A DNA stretch of 64,000 bases from Fragum whitleyi (GCA_948146395.1 OX411554.1:41925869-41989868); one strand, 5' to 3'; positions 10,482 to 21,375 are shown, numbered from the stretch's first letter. The notes: generated by a model from the letters alone, not told the origin. Made by a program: numbers and translations.

Positions 10482-11555
10482 CTATCTCTGATATCTTCCG
10501 AAGCAAACTTCGTATGTCCACTCTTTCATGGGAACGTTTGTCAAGTCGGTGATAAATGAACAATTTCTGAAAGGTTTAAACCCGAAGGAAGCCATTATTG
10601 ACAAAATTTCTACCCCAGATTGTCGCGTTTTGTGATGATTAATTTCCATTTGTATAAACCTAACGTCCACGTTCTTTAGGAACGACCTGCCACCTTGAAG
10701 AGCCGTAAGTTCCGATCCTTCAATGTCCATCTTAATTGCGACTCGTTTATTCTGGAACAAATCCTCTAGATCATCGAGTCGTATTGTTTCAATTAATGAT
10801 TTCTTTCCAACGAAGCTTTCATTGATTGGAAGAATACGTTTTCCTCCAACATTTCTGATACCTTGCGTGAGTGAAACATTTGAGTAGATATCAGATATTG
10901 CATTATGAATGATCGTTACCTTATTTATCAGTTCACCAAGAACTAGGGACCTTGAAAGTAATCGAAGATTCTCTATGTTTGCATCAAGTGCTATGACCCG
11001 TTTTCCAAGTTTGGCAGCTTTTAATGTGTAGACTCCAATATTACATCCTAAATCGAGGACATCAGTCACATTGGCTGTAGTTAGTGCTTGACAAAATTCA
11101 TTCACTTGTCCTCCCTCCCAGTCACCACGTGACACCAACTCTCCAGATATGTATATATCTATTCTAGGGTCATAGATGCATATCGGCGTGTTTTGTGCAA
11201 TTAGGTATTTTATACATCTAGAATTGCTAGCTGTTTGAGACAACAAACTAACATTGACTGTTCTAATACAGCGTCCAAGGTTTTGTAATGACGGAGAGTT
11301 ATATTCCTTCAGACAGGGAAAGCCATGAAAATCCACCGTTTCGTTACCCTCTTCTGTAACTTCACGAACTGGATATCGTTTTTGCTGACCAAACAAAGAT
11401 GACTGATTCGGGTGTTTCTTGCATTCCGCTATATTCTTTTGTAAAGATTTGAGTACTTGTATTTTGTCTTTCACATCAATCGTGATATAGATAAATGACG
11501 AAATAACTCCAATAAGGAGAAAAACACGAACTGCCTTTTTCTTTATTTGCAACAT
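10482..11555 (-). CDS. FkbM-type methyltransferase domain membrane protein 1
   Basis: This intact, intronless gene encodes a predicted S-adenosylmethionine-dependent O-methyltransferase of the FkbM family, substrate unknown. An upstream in-frame Met at 11561 would add two residues; I prefer the second Met because MLQIKK aligns with the start of the other three copies. Residues here count from 11561. A signal-anchor segment (about 12-28, VRVFLLIGVISSFIYITI) follows basic residues, suggesting a type II Golgi or ER protein. VLDLGCNIGVYTL (168-180) is the SAM-binding loop, ALDAN (191-195) the ribose-binding acidic strand end, and KMDIEGSE (277-284) the FkbM signature. Several N-glycosylation sequons are present. 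By eye it is about 90% identical to the gene at 28747. A role in glycan methylation is a guess. Confidence 0.9.
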   Translation of the reverse strand: MLQIKKKAVRVFLLIGVISSFIYITIDVKDKIQVLKSLQKNIAECKKHPNQSSLFGQQKRYPVREVTEEGNETVDFHGFPCLKEYNSPSLQNLGRCIRTVNVSLLSQTASNSRCIKYLIAQNTPICIYDPRIDIYISGELVSRGDWEGGQVNEFCQALTTANVTDVLDLGCNIGVYTLKAAKLGKRVIALDANIENLRLLSRSLVLGELINKVTIIHNAISDIYSNVSLTQGIRNVGGKRILPINESFVGKKSLIETIRLDDLEDLFQNKRVAIKMDIEGSELTALQGGRSFLKNVDVRFIQMEINHHKTRQSGVEILSIMASFGFKPFRNCSFITDLTNVPMKEWTYEVCFGRYQR

Positions 11556-11680
11556 ATTCACAGCGATCTTTATAAGAAAGTATTTTAAAGCAAATGTTGC
11601 TTATATCACTTAACATTGAATGGACGATCTTATCTTCAATGAATTCATTGATTATTTATTCACCGAATGTTTATAAGGTA

Positions 11681-12715
11681 CAGTTATAAACATCGTGAAA
11701 TTGACATTCACATAGAGCAAAATCATTCTAAATAGCTAGATTAGCTCCTCGTTCAATACATGCAAACTACTCACTCAAAATGCTCCGAAACAACTTATTA
11801 CGCTTTATCATGCAATGAAGCCTGTATTGACCTGATATCACCTGCCTGATAACATAACATGACATCAGACAGTCTATTTTTATAAACTATTTGCATACAC
11901 TTTCACATGAATTTCTTTGATTTTTAAGGATTAATTAAAATTTAGCGCTGGAAATGATTGCATGGTGAATAGAATAACATGTAAGTGTCTTAAAATATCA
12001 ATGTTATCTGGTCTCGGCTGCGATAATTTATCAAGACTCGGCAGGCCTCGTCATAATAAATTTTCCCAACCGCGACCAGAAAACATTGATACACTTACAT
12101 GATCTCATTAACGGGTGTGGGTTTTGGAAGCTTCTGGTAAAACCGTAAATATAATTTTCTGCGTTTGAGGTACGAATTAGGAGAAAATTATTTTCCCTTT
12201 GCAATGTAGTAAGTAGCACGTGCTACACGAGTATTGAGCGATGAGTATGTATAAGTGTATTGAAGTTGTTATTCAGCTTCGGGTAACCGTGGTGAACGGA
12301 CGCGTTTTTCTAAATCTTTGGGTTGGAAAAGTAATTATGTACTCCTGTATTACTTACATCTTTTTGAGCAATTTGTAGTTGTAGATCAGGGACTCTTACA
12401 ATATTCAGGGTCCGTGTTGTAGATGTCTGTTATGTTTACATGTATTGGCTCCAGTTACCCAAGTGCTTACGGACTTGGCAAATTACAATTTGTAATTTAG
12501 TTTTGTGTTGTATTTTGTTGCTAAGTTACGGAATGGTAACTAGGGAACAGAAATTACGTTTTTTTTATTGAAATTACCTAATTTGGACGAAATTAGCAAT
12601 ATTCTATTTACACCCCTTGGATATCACTCAAAACTCACTCATCGCACCCATTCAATTCCATTCCAAAAATAATTCCTTAATCTTTGACCTTGTCAATTTC
12701 GCGAGTTTCTAACTG
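11681..12715 (-). mobile_element. Family A MITE, old interrupted copy (A4)
   Basis: A reversed family A copy starts at 11681 (CAGTTATAAACATCGTGAAA, preceded by TA) and ends near 12715 (TTGTCAATTTCGCGAG...AACTG). About 600 bp of unrelated sequence lies between its halves, including the foldback at 11978-12101. The same MITE occupies the equivalent place upstream of FkbM-2 (29933-30461), so it was inserted before the duplication. The 5' end lies about 120 bp upstream of the FkbM-1 start codon. Confidence 0.7.
11978..12101. repeat. Short foldback repeat of 124 bp
   Basis: The ends are inverted, CATGTAAGTGT at the left and ACACTTACATG at the right, with further pairing of ATCAATGTT-TCTGGTC against GACCAGAAAACATTGAT and AATTTAT against ATAAATT. 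Each arm is about 50 bp. It lies inside the interrupted A4 MITE and is missing from the paralogous block, so it is probably a later foldback insertion. Confidence 0.65.
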
Positions 12716-12777
12716 CAACTCGAAACTCTCAAAGGGACGGTACTGATTAAATGAGCAAAGTATCGACCCTGGGAGTT

Positions 12778-13214
12778 AAGTTAAAATCATCGTGAAATTG
12801 ACAAGGTGGATGATTTTGGAATTATTAAGGAATGAAATTGAATGAGTGTGTGGGGCGAATTTTGAGTGAATTTGTTGGGAGGTAATCCCATATCACAAAT
12901 TTTGTTCAGGATGAACAAAATTAGTGATATTGATTACCTTCCTTTAATAAAAAATGCAAACAAATTCTATAGATAACTTTCTATTTCTTCAAGAACCTAT
13001 TAGACGCTTACAATTTGAACTATGTCATCGAAATCGCGATTTTTTTTCTATCCAAGTTTATTTTGAATGAAGTTGTTGATTCTATATTTTTCGATGGGTT
13101 TCAGCGTTTTTGAATGGTTGATTGAGTGTTTGGAATGAATGATTAGAGCGCTGAGTGATCGTATAAGAATGGGTTTGATTGAGGTGAATGTCAATTTCAC
13201 GATGTAACTAACTG
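12778..13214 (+). mobile_element. Family A MITE, complete copy (A5)
   Basis: This copy of about 437 bp has a degraded left end (AGTTAAAATCATCGTGAAAT) and a good right end (CACGATGTAACTAACTG then TA). Its central palindrome at about 12880-12950 is well kept: GGGAGGTAATCCCATATCAC, then GTTCAGGATGAAC, then GTGATATTGATTACC. The paralogous block has no MITE at this place (around 30530-30545), which gives an empty site. Confidence 0.85.
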
Positions 13215-13472
13215 TACCACGCAGTCTGACTATGGTCGAAAAACTTCGAACCCTGCAGATTATTCGTTTTAGTTTGACAAGTCTCATATCTAGTAATTGC
13301 TTGGGGTTGTATCTATGTGCTGTATGCTATTAAAATATTCACCTTAAAACATTGCCTAACTGAGTTCCCCAGCTAGCGAATTAATGACGGGAGCCGCAGG
13401 CTCAAAATTTAACGTACATGTACTTCATGTAATCATTATTTAATGTTGATTCCAGCACTAGAATAGGACTTT

Positions 13473-14997
13473 TAAGGCTGTCCGGTAAACACCCCTCAAA
13501 CTCTCATCACAAATATTATTAAACTCTTTCTTGTCCCAGAATACGAAAATAGGCGAGCGCCTGAATTTTCAGGTTAGGTGGTTTCATGGAAAGCAAAGTG
13601 GCCAAAAATGCCTGGACACACCTACTTCATTTTACCTTTTGTAATTCTTCTAATGTTAAACTAATTGTCTATCATATTCTTTCATATAAATGTAATGAAT
13701 GTGTGTGTTTTGTGTTGCTTTTAGAAAAAAAAAGATTTCGCTGAGTAAAATAGTATTTCTTTGATTTTTTTTCCTGTATTTTCGTCCTGCAAATGCTACT
13801 TATCAAATATTTTACAAATCTCTGTATTATCATGTATACCAACTCATCCAGATTCTTATGGTTCCTTTCTTTGTATTTTTTTTTCAAGAAAAAATGCTAT
13901 TTTTAAAATTCCCCATTTTTTCCCGAAAAATACATTGAAAGTTATGTTGATTCTTTTGTTAAATTATCGGAGGGGTACAATCTACAAAATATATTTTTTT
14001 TAATAAAGATGGAACAAGTGCCGAATTGTGTCAAACTACCTTAACAGAATATCTACTGTTGTTTACTAAAATACAGTTGTTTAACATTTGCACATCTTCA
14101 AGTGTTTCGTACGAACTGTCCCCAACCGAAGAAAAGCTCAGCTCTTCTTGGACTTGTAAACCAATTATTTGAATATTGTTGTCCACTTGGGTTCAACAAC
14201 GGCTCACGTCGGATAATTTTTAGGATGAGGACAGTTCGTATATAACATGGGTGTTCGTCTGAGATTGGCCATTGATCAATTTTTGTCGGCATTGTACCGA
14301 CTTGGTTAGTTCAGAAAGAACATCACTGCCTAGATAGGCTGATCCTCATCAATTTATGCTCACTCTTAAGGGGGATCGTGTTATGGGAGACCACTCTCAC
14401 CACTGACCTGCATAGCTTCGTAGGTTTGAATACAACGTCTGACAACTGCGTCAGGGAAGATCTTCTTTGGTTCAGTGGAAGGCGCATTGGACATGTTAAC
14501 CAAAAAATTGAATATTTCTTCGCCGGCTCACGTCGGATATTTTCAGCTATGCCTCGGTTGAGGACAGTTCATCGGAACACAACAAAAAAGCTTAATTTCC
14601 ATCATTTAACAATAAACTTGTTATTCTTTGATAAAATCATTACGCAATGTTGAACTCCCAAAGCAATGTTGTAGGCCTTTTAAAAGAGAAGATTTTGAAA
14701 GGTTTCACTATTTTTCTTTGTAAAATCCGCAATCCCAAAACAAAAAGCGAAGACTTTAATATAGCTATATTTCAATTATTGTGGTTGAAATCCATTCGAC
14801 AATGCCGCTTGCTAGATATCAAAGTTCTCAACTTAAACAAACGGTTTTCAGGATGACATTTGCTATATTATGTTGCAATAGCAATACTTAATTGAAGTTA
14901 TTAAAAATGAAGGCGAATGTAATATGTGCTACAACATGTCGTTTTTTTTTTTTGTTATATACAGTGGTCTAATTCTGCCGCAGGAAATCATAATGTA
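13473..14997. other. Gene-free stretch with a weak foldback
   Basis: I see no gene. Around 14108-14241 a short inverted pair (TACGAACTGTCC and GGACAGTTCGTA) spans about 135 bp. A related GCTCACGTCGGATA...GAGGACAGTTC motif recurs at 14527-14575, so this may be the remains of a small repeat family. Confidence 0.5.
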
Positions 14998-15435
14998 CAG
15001 TTAACAACATCGTGAAATTAACAAGATAAATGATTTTGGAATGATTTTGGAATGTAATTGAATGAGTGTGTGAATCGAAGATTGAGAGAATATAATGGGA
15101 GGTAATCCACTAATGCAAATTTTGTTCAGGATGAACAAAGTAAGCGATATTGATAACCTCCCTTTAATAAAATATACATACCAGTTCTATACATAGTTTT
15201 CTATTTCTTTAAGAACCTCCTAGACGCTTACAATTTGAATTATTTCAGTGAAATAGCGATTTTTCTCTATCCAAATTGATTTTGAAAGACGTCGTTGATT
15301 CTATATTTTTTCAATGGGTTTGGGAGTTTTTGAGCGGTTTGAGTGAGTGTTTGGAATGAATGAATGGAGCGCTGAATGACCGATTTAGAACGGTTTTGAT
15401 TGAGTTAGATATCAATTTCGCTATGTAACTAACTG
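14998..15435 (+). mobile_element. Family A MITE, complete copy (A6)
   Basis: This 438 bp copy is flanked by TA (14996-14997 and 15436-15437), with CAGTTAACAACATCGTGAAA at the left and GCTATGTAACTAACTG at the right. The central palindrome (about 15098-15172) has the GTTCAGGATGAAC turn. It has no coding content. Its ends are among the best preserved in the window. Confidence 0.87.
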
Positions 15436-15464
15436 TAATATAAAAGTATAATTCATGATAAAAT

Positions 15465-15590
15465 CAAAAGTATCATAAAGACGACTTAGCCTAGGACGTA
15501 GCTTGCTGAAATTAAAACGTACGCAATGAGATACAAGTACGTCATCGGGGGCTTCCAACACAGACCGGTGGATGGGAGGGTGGGGAAAGG
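15465..15590 (+). repeat. Dispersed repeat shared with 43425-43535
   Basis: About 120 bp shares GGACGTAGCTTGCT, AAAACGTACGCAA and an ACCGGYBGATGGG-like stretch with 43425-43535 in the same orientation. Read on the minus strand both copies encode a similar hydrophobic peptide (around YLxAYVLIxASYVL), but both have stops, so this could be an old coding fragment or simply a shared repeat. Confidence 0.5.
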
Positions 15591-15603
15591 AATATATAAT
15601 GCA

Positions 15604-15997
15604 TTTAGTAACATCGTGAAATCGACATTTACATCAAACAAAACCATTCTTAATCGCCCATTCATTCATTCATTCGTTCGTTCATTCATTCATTCATGCA
15701 TGCATTCATGCACTCATTCATTCATACATTGATTGATTGATTGATTGATTCATTCATTCATTCTTTCATTCATTCAAGCACTCACTCATATCATTCAAAA
15801 ACGCTCCAAGACCGTTCAAAACAATTCGAAATCATCTGAAACGATCAAAATTTCATTGAAAGAGATCTATTTGTTCCAAGATTTTGTTTGGCCTGTTTGA
15901 TTTCTAAAGCCTCAGATTGGTACGTAAAGACACGCAAATTGATAAAAACGTATATTTTTAAAGGGAGGTAATACAGCTCGCTACTCAATCGTATGAT
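15604..15997 (-). mobile_element. Family A MITE, truncated, with ATTC expansion (A7)
   Basis: The copy starts near TTAGTAACATCGTGAAAT. Where other copies have GCGCTCATTCATTCATTCC, this one carries about 120 bp of ATTC-type repeats (15657-15780). It stops after one side of the central palindrome (AAAGGGAGGTAATACAGCTC, about 15960-15980), so the second half is lost. It belongs to the subtype with a GTTTGATTTCTAAAGCCTCA-like interior. Confidence 0.7.
15657..15780 (+). repeat. ATTC/CATT microsatellite within a MITE
   Basis: This is a run of ATTC units interrupted by ATTG and GTTC variants. It sits where family A normally has two or three ATTC units, so it looks like slippage growth from a seed inside the transposon. 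Confidence 0.8.
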
Positions 15998-16649
15998 AAT
16001 TTTCGTTTCTGTGTAAGACCGATTTATCTTTCATCTCAAAGCTCAATTTTACATTGAAAATGATAGGAGATAACGGTTTCTCGGACCTCACTCTTTCTTG
16101 CGGAACTATACTGTGAATTACAATGCATTTGTATACAAACACTATGTCAAATTAACCCGAGTTCGCTAATGTGACCTGTGTTTTTTAAATCGGAGATTTA
16201 TACCGGTTTCCAGAAATCCAGTCTGTCTGACCCACTACATTTTTACCTCTATCTTCTGAGTAATGTGTTCAAACCAAATAATGTGTTTTCAAACACCGAA
16301 GAAACGGCCTTTTCAGTCACAATCTACAAACTTTGTTTTTATCTTATTTACTTTTCGACAAATAGAGAAGATGCTTATACAAAATTTGATGTAATTTTCG
16401 CTTTAAGTAATAACCAGTTAGTATTTTCAGTGTTTATAACAAGATTTTCGATTGAGTAAAGGAGTTGAAACGTACAATAGGTTAACTGAAATAAATTTGT
16501 AGCACTTACAATATTACTACTCTGATTTTTTTCTCGAAAGGTCATTTACCAGGTGTAGGGCTGACAACCAATCAAATTCTGTTATGATTATCACTCGGTC
16601 AAAACCCACGCGTAAATTCACACCACGTGGTAGATGCAATGGACATCGT

Positions 16650-16733
16650 TTGACTGGCGAGCCTGTCTCAATCTGTCGATATTGATATCCAGTATCGGAG
16701 GGTAGCGTAGATTGGGACAGGTTAACCAGTCTA
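16650..16733. mobile_element. Tiny foldback MITE with 8-9 bp target duplication
   Basis: The ends are inverted: TGACTGGCGAGCCTGTCTCA and the mirror of AGATTGGGACAGGTTAACCAGTC. A duplicated GGACATCGT flanks it (16641-16649 and 16734-16742). The matching place in the right arm of the palindrome (about 23300) has only one GACATCG-type sequence (read in reverse), so it is a true empty site. The 8-9 bp duplication fits a hAT-type mobiliser. Confidence 0.8.
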
Positions 16734-16745
16734 GGACATCGTCTG

Positions 16746-17440
16746 CTCGAAATGTGTCAATTAAGTTGTTTGTCATTGGTCAATGGTCGTCTGCACTCTG
16801 ACAGGGAGCGTGGGAAGTCTACTGGTGGAATGAGTACTGTTGACTATGTGTTAACAAATAGAAATAATTTTGTAATTTTGAAATATTTGATTTCAATGAG
16901 CACTCTGATCACGCTCCAATCCTATTTACAATAAATTCAAATTTGAGTATAAAGAAAAATTATTCAACAACAAATAAACCGACAAAAACATACGATAAAC
17001 TGATATAGGATAGCAGTAAGAGCGATCTATTTTTAGAATAACTCATGAATAATCATAGAGTGCTGCTAGATTTAATCGATTGGTCAGAAACCAAAGATAT
17101 AAATAGCATAGTTGCCGATTTCACGTGTTTCTTGAGGGAAAATGCATTTATAGTATTTAGGAAAACCCAATGCTTGAAAAACAAACATGTTGGTAATCAA
17201 AATTGTAAATAGTTTAATGAAAAATGTTTTGTTGCTAAACAGGCTTTTAAACTCTAGAGAGAGGAATAATATTAACAGACAAACTTTTAGCTTGGCGTGT
17301 GCTCATTATAACAACGTAAAAAAATCCGCTAAGAAATAATTTAGACTAGCAGAGGGCTATCGAATCAGCAAACTTTCAAAATCGGACCCACGAGGTTGGA
17401 TGAGCTGGCGATGTCCTCGAAAAGATTAAGTGTTAAGACA
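16746..17440 (+). pseudogene. LINE endonuclease/linker remnant in the left arm
   Basis: In plus-strand frames this encodes CLSLVNGRLHSD, STVDYVLTNRNNFV and HSDHAPILF, the C-terminal half of an APE-type LINE endonuclease. Linker-like sequence follows (KSDLFLE, LLDLIDWSE, LSKSDPRG) with several stops. No reverse transcriptase motifs follow. The same fragment lies inverted in the right arm. It is not the same family as the LINE at 3013-7558 as far as I can see. Confidence 0.75.
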
Positions 17441-17511
17441 AAAAACTCACAAATTGAGCAAATATTTTACCAACTTTTATTGTCCAAATTTGAGCCCTTT
17501 TGATTGGCGAA

Positions 17512-18975
17512 CTATTGCACTATCCCAGCTTCTCCCCTGTTGCTACAACTGACACCATGACACTCTACACAGACCGAGGAACAATTCAAGCCATGTTTTT
17601 TACAAGTACATCTCCTAGAGTCACAGTTCTGTTTACATCCACATCGAATCATCTTGAGAAGTCTCTCTGGCGCTGCGGGAAGTGTGCATTTGATCGGTAC
17701 ATATTTGTTCAAAAGTTTTTTCCATCCCCATTCTAGTGCAGAAATTGATTTTCCAAGCCAGGTTTGAACTTGAAGATATACACGGAAACTGTGATATTTT
17801 GCCGCGTTAGATGTTGGTAGGAGAGAGTTTACAAGGATAGCACTTTTCTTCGTTTGTACTTTGTGTAGGAACTTACAGTAGCGCAAAAGGTCAAGACACT
17901 GTGTCCCGTTAAAAAGTTTTATTAAGACAGCTTCTCCTGCTTCTGCGACTACATGGTGAGTTGAATCTTGTAGAAATACATTTGCGTAACTCCTTAGATC
18001 TGGATCAGACATAACTTTTCTAAGTACTACACCTTTTCCGATACCAAAGATACGCGATGTGGTGTCACAACCTGAGAAAGCGTGTACAAACAAAATCAAG
18101 CTTCGGATATTATCTCCTAGAACGTTTATTGTGTTATGAATATTCCAAATCTTTCTAACTTTTGGTCCAGCTTTCTCGTCTGATGTGAAGTATATCGTGT
18201 AGCTGTCAAAGCAATACTAGTAGGTCTGTATCTTCGCCTATTACAATAACATTTGTCTCAGTGGCTTCTGAAACTGCAGTTTTCACAATCAAAACATCGG
18301 CATCGTCTGAGGCATGTGATACTTTACAACCTGATCTAGAGAGACTTGCACCTAACATACTGATAAAACTTTGCTTGTTATCTGAATTAGCGAGAAATAA
18401 TTCTTTCTTTGATTTAAACGGTGTATTCTCATCGAAAAATGTATTTGTTCCCTTGATACTTTTTTTATCTGCGTTCATGTGCTTGGTCTTTGGTTGTTGC
18501 ATTGTCACTATATCCACCAAAAACGACATGAGCATTTCTATAATTCTTTAACACATGTTTGCAGTAACTTTCACAGATATCCCCAAAAGTTGAACCATAT
18601 GCCCACGGTAATCTATGTAGTAACGATCCTCCATCTAACACGAAAGATATATTCTCTTGAGGTAGCACGTCAACGCCACAAGAACCTAAATCTCAAATTA
18701 CATTGGCTAGAATGAGCTTCTGAGCCTGCCTCATTAATCCGGACGAGTCAAACAGAGATGCTGGGTGACTGCATGACTCATACTTAAATACATTCAAGGG
18801 ATTATCAAGTGAGATGTCCGATACAATCAAGAGCCTTTGAAAAAGAAGTTGGGGATCAACTTGTATCTCATCCTCTCCAATTTTAGCGGAGTTTTTTTTA
18901 TTCCAAGTGTTACAGCTTTTTGAGACTTCTTGAAAGAATAAAAAGCGACTGTTTGATTTTCCATACCTTCAGAAT
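17512..18975 (-). pseudogene. PIN/FEN-like nuclease plus CXC-domain protein, broken
   Basis: A coding region of about 480 codons is spread over several frames. In order: VDPQLLFQRLL (about 18860), FVLDGGSLLHRLPW (about 18640), DDADVLIV (about 18300), VIGEDTDLLVLL (about 18240), FVHAFSGCDTTS (about 18090), then a C-terminal cysteine-rich CXC block (CGCKQNC...CTCKKHGLNC...C). The ordered acidic motifs fit the PIN/FEN-type metal-dependent nuclease fold, and CXC domains bind DNA in tesmin/TSO1 proteins. I recall this combination as a repeated invertebrate protein family without a settled function. Frame changes near 18465 and 18208 and stops near 18705 and upstream break it. The stop codon lies at the inner edge of the palindrome's left arm, so it may belong to that element. 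Confidence 0.72.
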
Positions 18976-19995
18976 GTCTTCACCAATTACTCTTGCATTA
19001 TCAACATTTACATTTCCCTAGGCAACACATATAATTGTCCGATTTATGGTCATTTGGCAAGGTTTTTCTTTTGGAACTTTTTATGTGATAATCAGGACAT
19101 GACATACTATGTAAATATCGCAAAATAGTTTCTGTAGGAATTTGTTTTACCTTTTATGCTATATTGACTGGACTAAAACACCTGTTAAAAGGGTTAGATT
19201 TATCTACCTTACACTGTAAGTTAAATGTTAGTCAGTTATGGTGTATTAAAAGGACCAGAACACAAGGACCATGCAATAAAAACAAATTCGCTATCCATTT
19301 CGGTGCGTTTAATTCTTCAATCCTTACCCTATAACATATCGGTAAACCCACGACAGGAAAATCCCAATAATCAAGCTTTAAAGGCCTGGTTTAAATTTGC
19401 AATGGGTGTAGGATATCGCAGCCTTCGTTTGATTGTAAGATATTTTAAGACTTTATTCAGCTTTAATTTCTTTGGCCTACGTGTTTACGAAATTGTGTGA
19501 TGTCGACAGGGTTTTCATGATTTTTTCTAGAAAAACTAGGCGGTGTCTGTGTGGGAATCACAATGGAAGCCCGACCCACACACGGACATCGAACGATCAG
19601 TAAATATACTGTAGGTCGTCCGGCCGATGTAAGGTCTCCTAAAGGTGACCACAGGCTCATGTGGTAAAGGCGTATAAGCAAACAATAGCCCGTTACGTTG
19701 TTTCATTACCTGTTTCTAGGTTAAAAGAAGTCTTATAACTCCTTTCTGGTTGTAAAATTAAAAAAAAAGTAATGCTATTGACGTTTGGAGAAATTCACAG
19801 AAAGCGGAGCGCGTCGTTTGGCTCGTGGGTTATATGACGTCAAAAGCATAAACGTTTCCATTACAGACAAAGTTTGGTATAATAAAACGGTGGTGATTTC
19901 TGTATGAACAGTTTTACACGTAACATTTAAATTTCATTGCGAATAAAGGTCTATGAAATGTCTTTTCATTTCATACTGCTTTTGACGCCATCGTT
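18976..19995. other. Loop of the palindrome: no recognised gene
   Basis: An open frame of 91 codons at 19225-19500 is not recognised. The region 19500-19690 has several short dyads (AGGTCTCCTAAAGGTGACC) but no tRNA fold. A second copy of the 1538-1722 repeat lies at 19795-19995. Confidence 0.5.
19795..19995 (+). repeat. Dispersed short foldback repeat, copy 2
   Basis: This resembles 1538-1722. It contains ATGACGTCAAAAGCA at 19836-19850 and the inverted CTGCTTTTGACGCCA at 19977-19991, giving a foldback of about 155 bp. It abuts the left end of family A copy A8. Confidence 0.55.
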
Positions 19996-20399
19996 CAGTT
20001 AATAATATTGTGAAATTGACTTTTGGCATGAAATCAGATGAGTGAGTTTTGAGGGAATTTAAAGGGAGGTAAATCAATATCAACAATTTTCTTCAGGATG
20101 AACAAAATTTTCTTTATTTATTACCCCCTTTCATAAATTGTATAAAAGTACTATAAACAGCTTTCTATTTCTTCAAGAGCCAGTCAGACGTTTATGATTT
20201 AAATCATGTCAGGGAAACTACAATTTTTGCCGAGGTTTATTTATTTTGAATGAATCTATTGATCTTGCCTTTTTAGTGATTTTTGAGCGTTTTAGAATAT
20301 TTTTGAGTGGGTAATTGGATTGAATGATATGAGCGTTTAATGAGTGATTTAGAATGGTTTTGATCGGAATGGGTGTCAATTTCACGATGTTTTTAACTG
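19996..20399 (+). mobile_element. Family A MITE, near-complete copy (A8)
   Basis: This 404 bp copy has CAGTTAATAATATTGTGAAA at the left and CACGATGTTTTTAACTG then TA at the right. About 35 bp are missing near the left end compared with A1. The central palindrome retains AAAGGGAGGTAAATCAATAT and the TTCAGGATGAACAAAAT turn. Confidence 0.85.
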
Positions 20400-20456
20400 T
20401 ATTATAATGTTAAGTACCATTTCTCTATGTGAGAGCTACCAAGTCGCAATGGTGAA

Positions 20457-20720
20457 GGTTTGTTTAATTCTTGTTTGAATAGAGTTTTCACGCCGTTTTC
20501 AACAATCTTTCAATTTTATCGCGGCGGCTTGAGCAGTACTACCATGGCATTCTTTCCTAACCTCCGGCTGATATCCCACATAGGTCTATAATAATTAGCT
20601 CATCGGTTGAAGACAAATTGTCGTCGGAATGAAGAATTGCCGCCGCCGGCCATAGAACCCGGGACCTTTTGAATGAAAGTCCAGCACGTTACCACTGCGT
20701 TATGACGGCGGCCCACACAG
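20457..20720 (-). mobile_element. tRNA-derived SINE, second family, full copy
   Basis: Read on the minus strand the head is GCCGCCGTCATAACGCAGTG...GGTCCCGGGTTCTATGGCC, with a recognisable A box (TAACGCAGTGG) and a degenerate B box. The body follows, then a tail GAAAACTCTATTCAAACAAG. An imperfect duplication TGGTGAA lies at both ends (20450-20456, 20721-20727). A 5'-truncated relative on the plus strand is at 30040-30262. Confidence 0.78.
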
Positions 20721-20899
20721 TGGTGAATGAGCTTGTCTGTCAAGGAAAAACGTTGGCCTAGGTGTCCACTTTATGAGTCCGCGTAAGGCGGAAGTTCCTG
20801 AATGAAAACCTCGCAATATTTTTTTCTGCAACCGTAGTATAAGTATTGCGGGATTGATATCAAATAACGACGCCATCACGTTACAATCACATGACGTCA

Positions 20900-20953
20900 T
20901 CGATTCAAAGTCATTTATCGATTCAAAGTCATTTATCGATTCAAAGTCATTTA
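20900..20953 (+). repeat. Three tandem 18 bp units
   Basis: TCGATTCAAAGTCATTTA is repeated three times without change. Any protein reading (a repeated SINDFE peptide on the minus strand) is probably a by-product. Confidence 0.9.
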
Positions 20954-21110
20954 TCGAAATAAAGCAGTATATGCAGACTTCAAAAGATTGAGGCTTGTAG
21001 AGGTTTGTGTACATAAAGAAAAAAAATTGTGTCCATTCAAGAAACCGAAAAGTTTTCAAGAAAATCTGAGACAAAATAATATAGCTCATTAGCTCGAACA
21101 TACTCAGCTT

Positions 21111-21375
21111 TTACATAGGAGTAACTAGGATTTTGAAAGGTATACGCACTCAGGCGACAAACATAGACTATATACGATAAAAGCGATATGTGGACTGTGG
21201 CAAAAGATGAAAGTCCTCCGTCCGCTCTCATTTTCTATGATTTTCAAATTTTCGAAATATCGTAACTACAGGTTGGATAAGCTGTAGTTTCAATGTTATG
21301 GTCATTCATCGAAAGATGGTTTATTTCTTTAACGTAGTTGCGTAATGGGCGTAATGGAAGTTACGCTCTTGTTTA
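21111..21375 (-). mobile_element. Small TIR element (family D), copy 1
   Basis: About 265 bp has ends CATAGGAGTAACTAGG and, inverted, CAAGAGCGTAACTTCC. It is the reverse counterpart of 59521-59795: both share a stretch with GTCCACATATCGC on one strand and ends containing GTAACT. It has no coding capacity. Ends starting CA-GxGCGTAACT resemble hAT-type MITEs. Confidence 0.6.

Larger units (their letters stand above)
2800..13472 (+). repeat. Segmental duplication, expanded copy (FkbM-1 block)
   Basis: This block resembles about 27840-30805 in the same orientation. Matching pieces are 2800-2957, 7948-8117, the FkbM coding region 10482-11555, its upstream flank with a shared family A copy (11681-12715), and 12716-13472. 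Between the matching pieces sit sequences missing from the second block: family A copy A2 with its LINE and SINE (2958-7931), copy A3 with a hAT-like element (8118-10434), and copy A5 (12778-13214). Together these are about 7.7 kb and explain nearly all of the size difference. The exact edges are fuzzy. Confidence 0.8.
16190..17530 (+). repeat. Left arm of a 7.6 kb palindrome
   Basis: This arm of about 1.34 kb is the inverted counterpart of 22425-23762. Outer ends meet at AGATTTATA-like sequence (about 16193 and 23760) and inner ends at GAACTATTGCACTxTCCCAGC (about 17515-17530 and 22425-22445). Similarity looks about 90% with small indels. It holds a decayed LINE endonuclease fragment (plus strand) and a private 84 bp foldback insertion (16650-16733). 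The last codons of the PIN-like/CXC gene reach into its inner edge. Confidence 0.85.

Noticed and set aside
20900..20953. Coding repeat (SINDFE peptide)
   Set aside because: Three perfect 18 bp units in a region with no other coding evidence; simple tandem duplication is sufficient.
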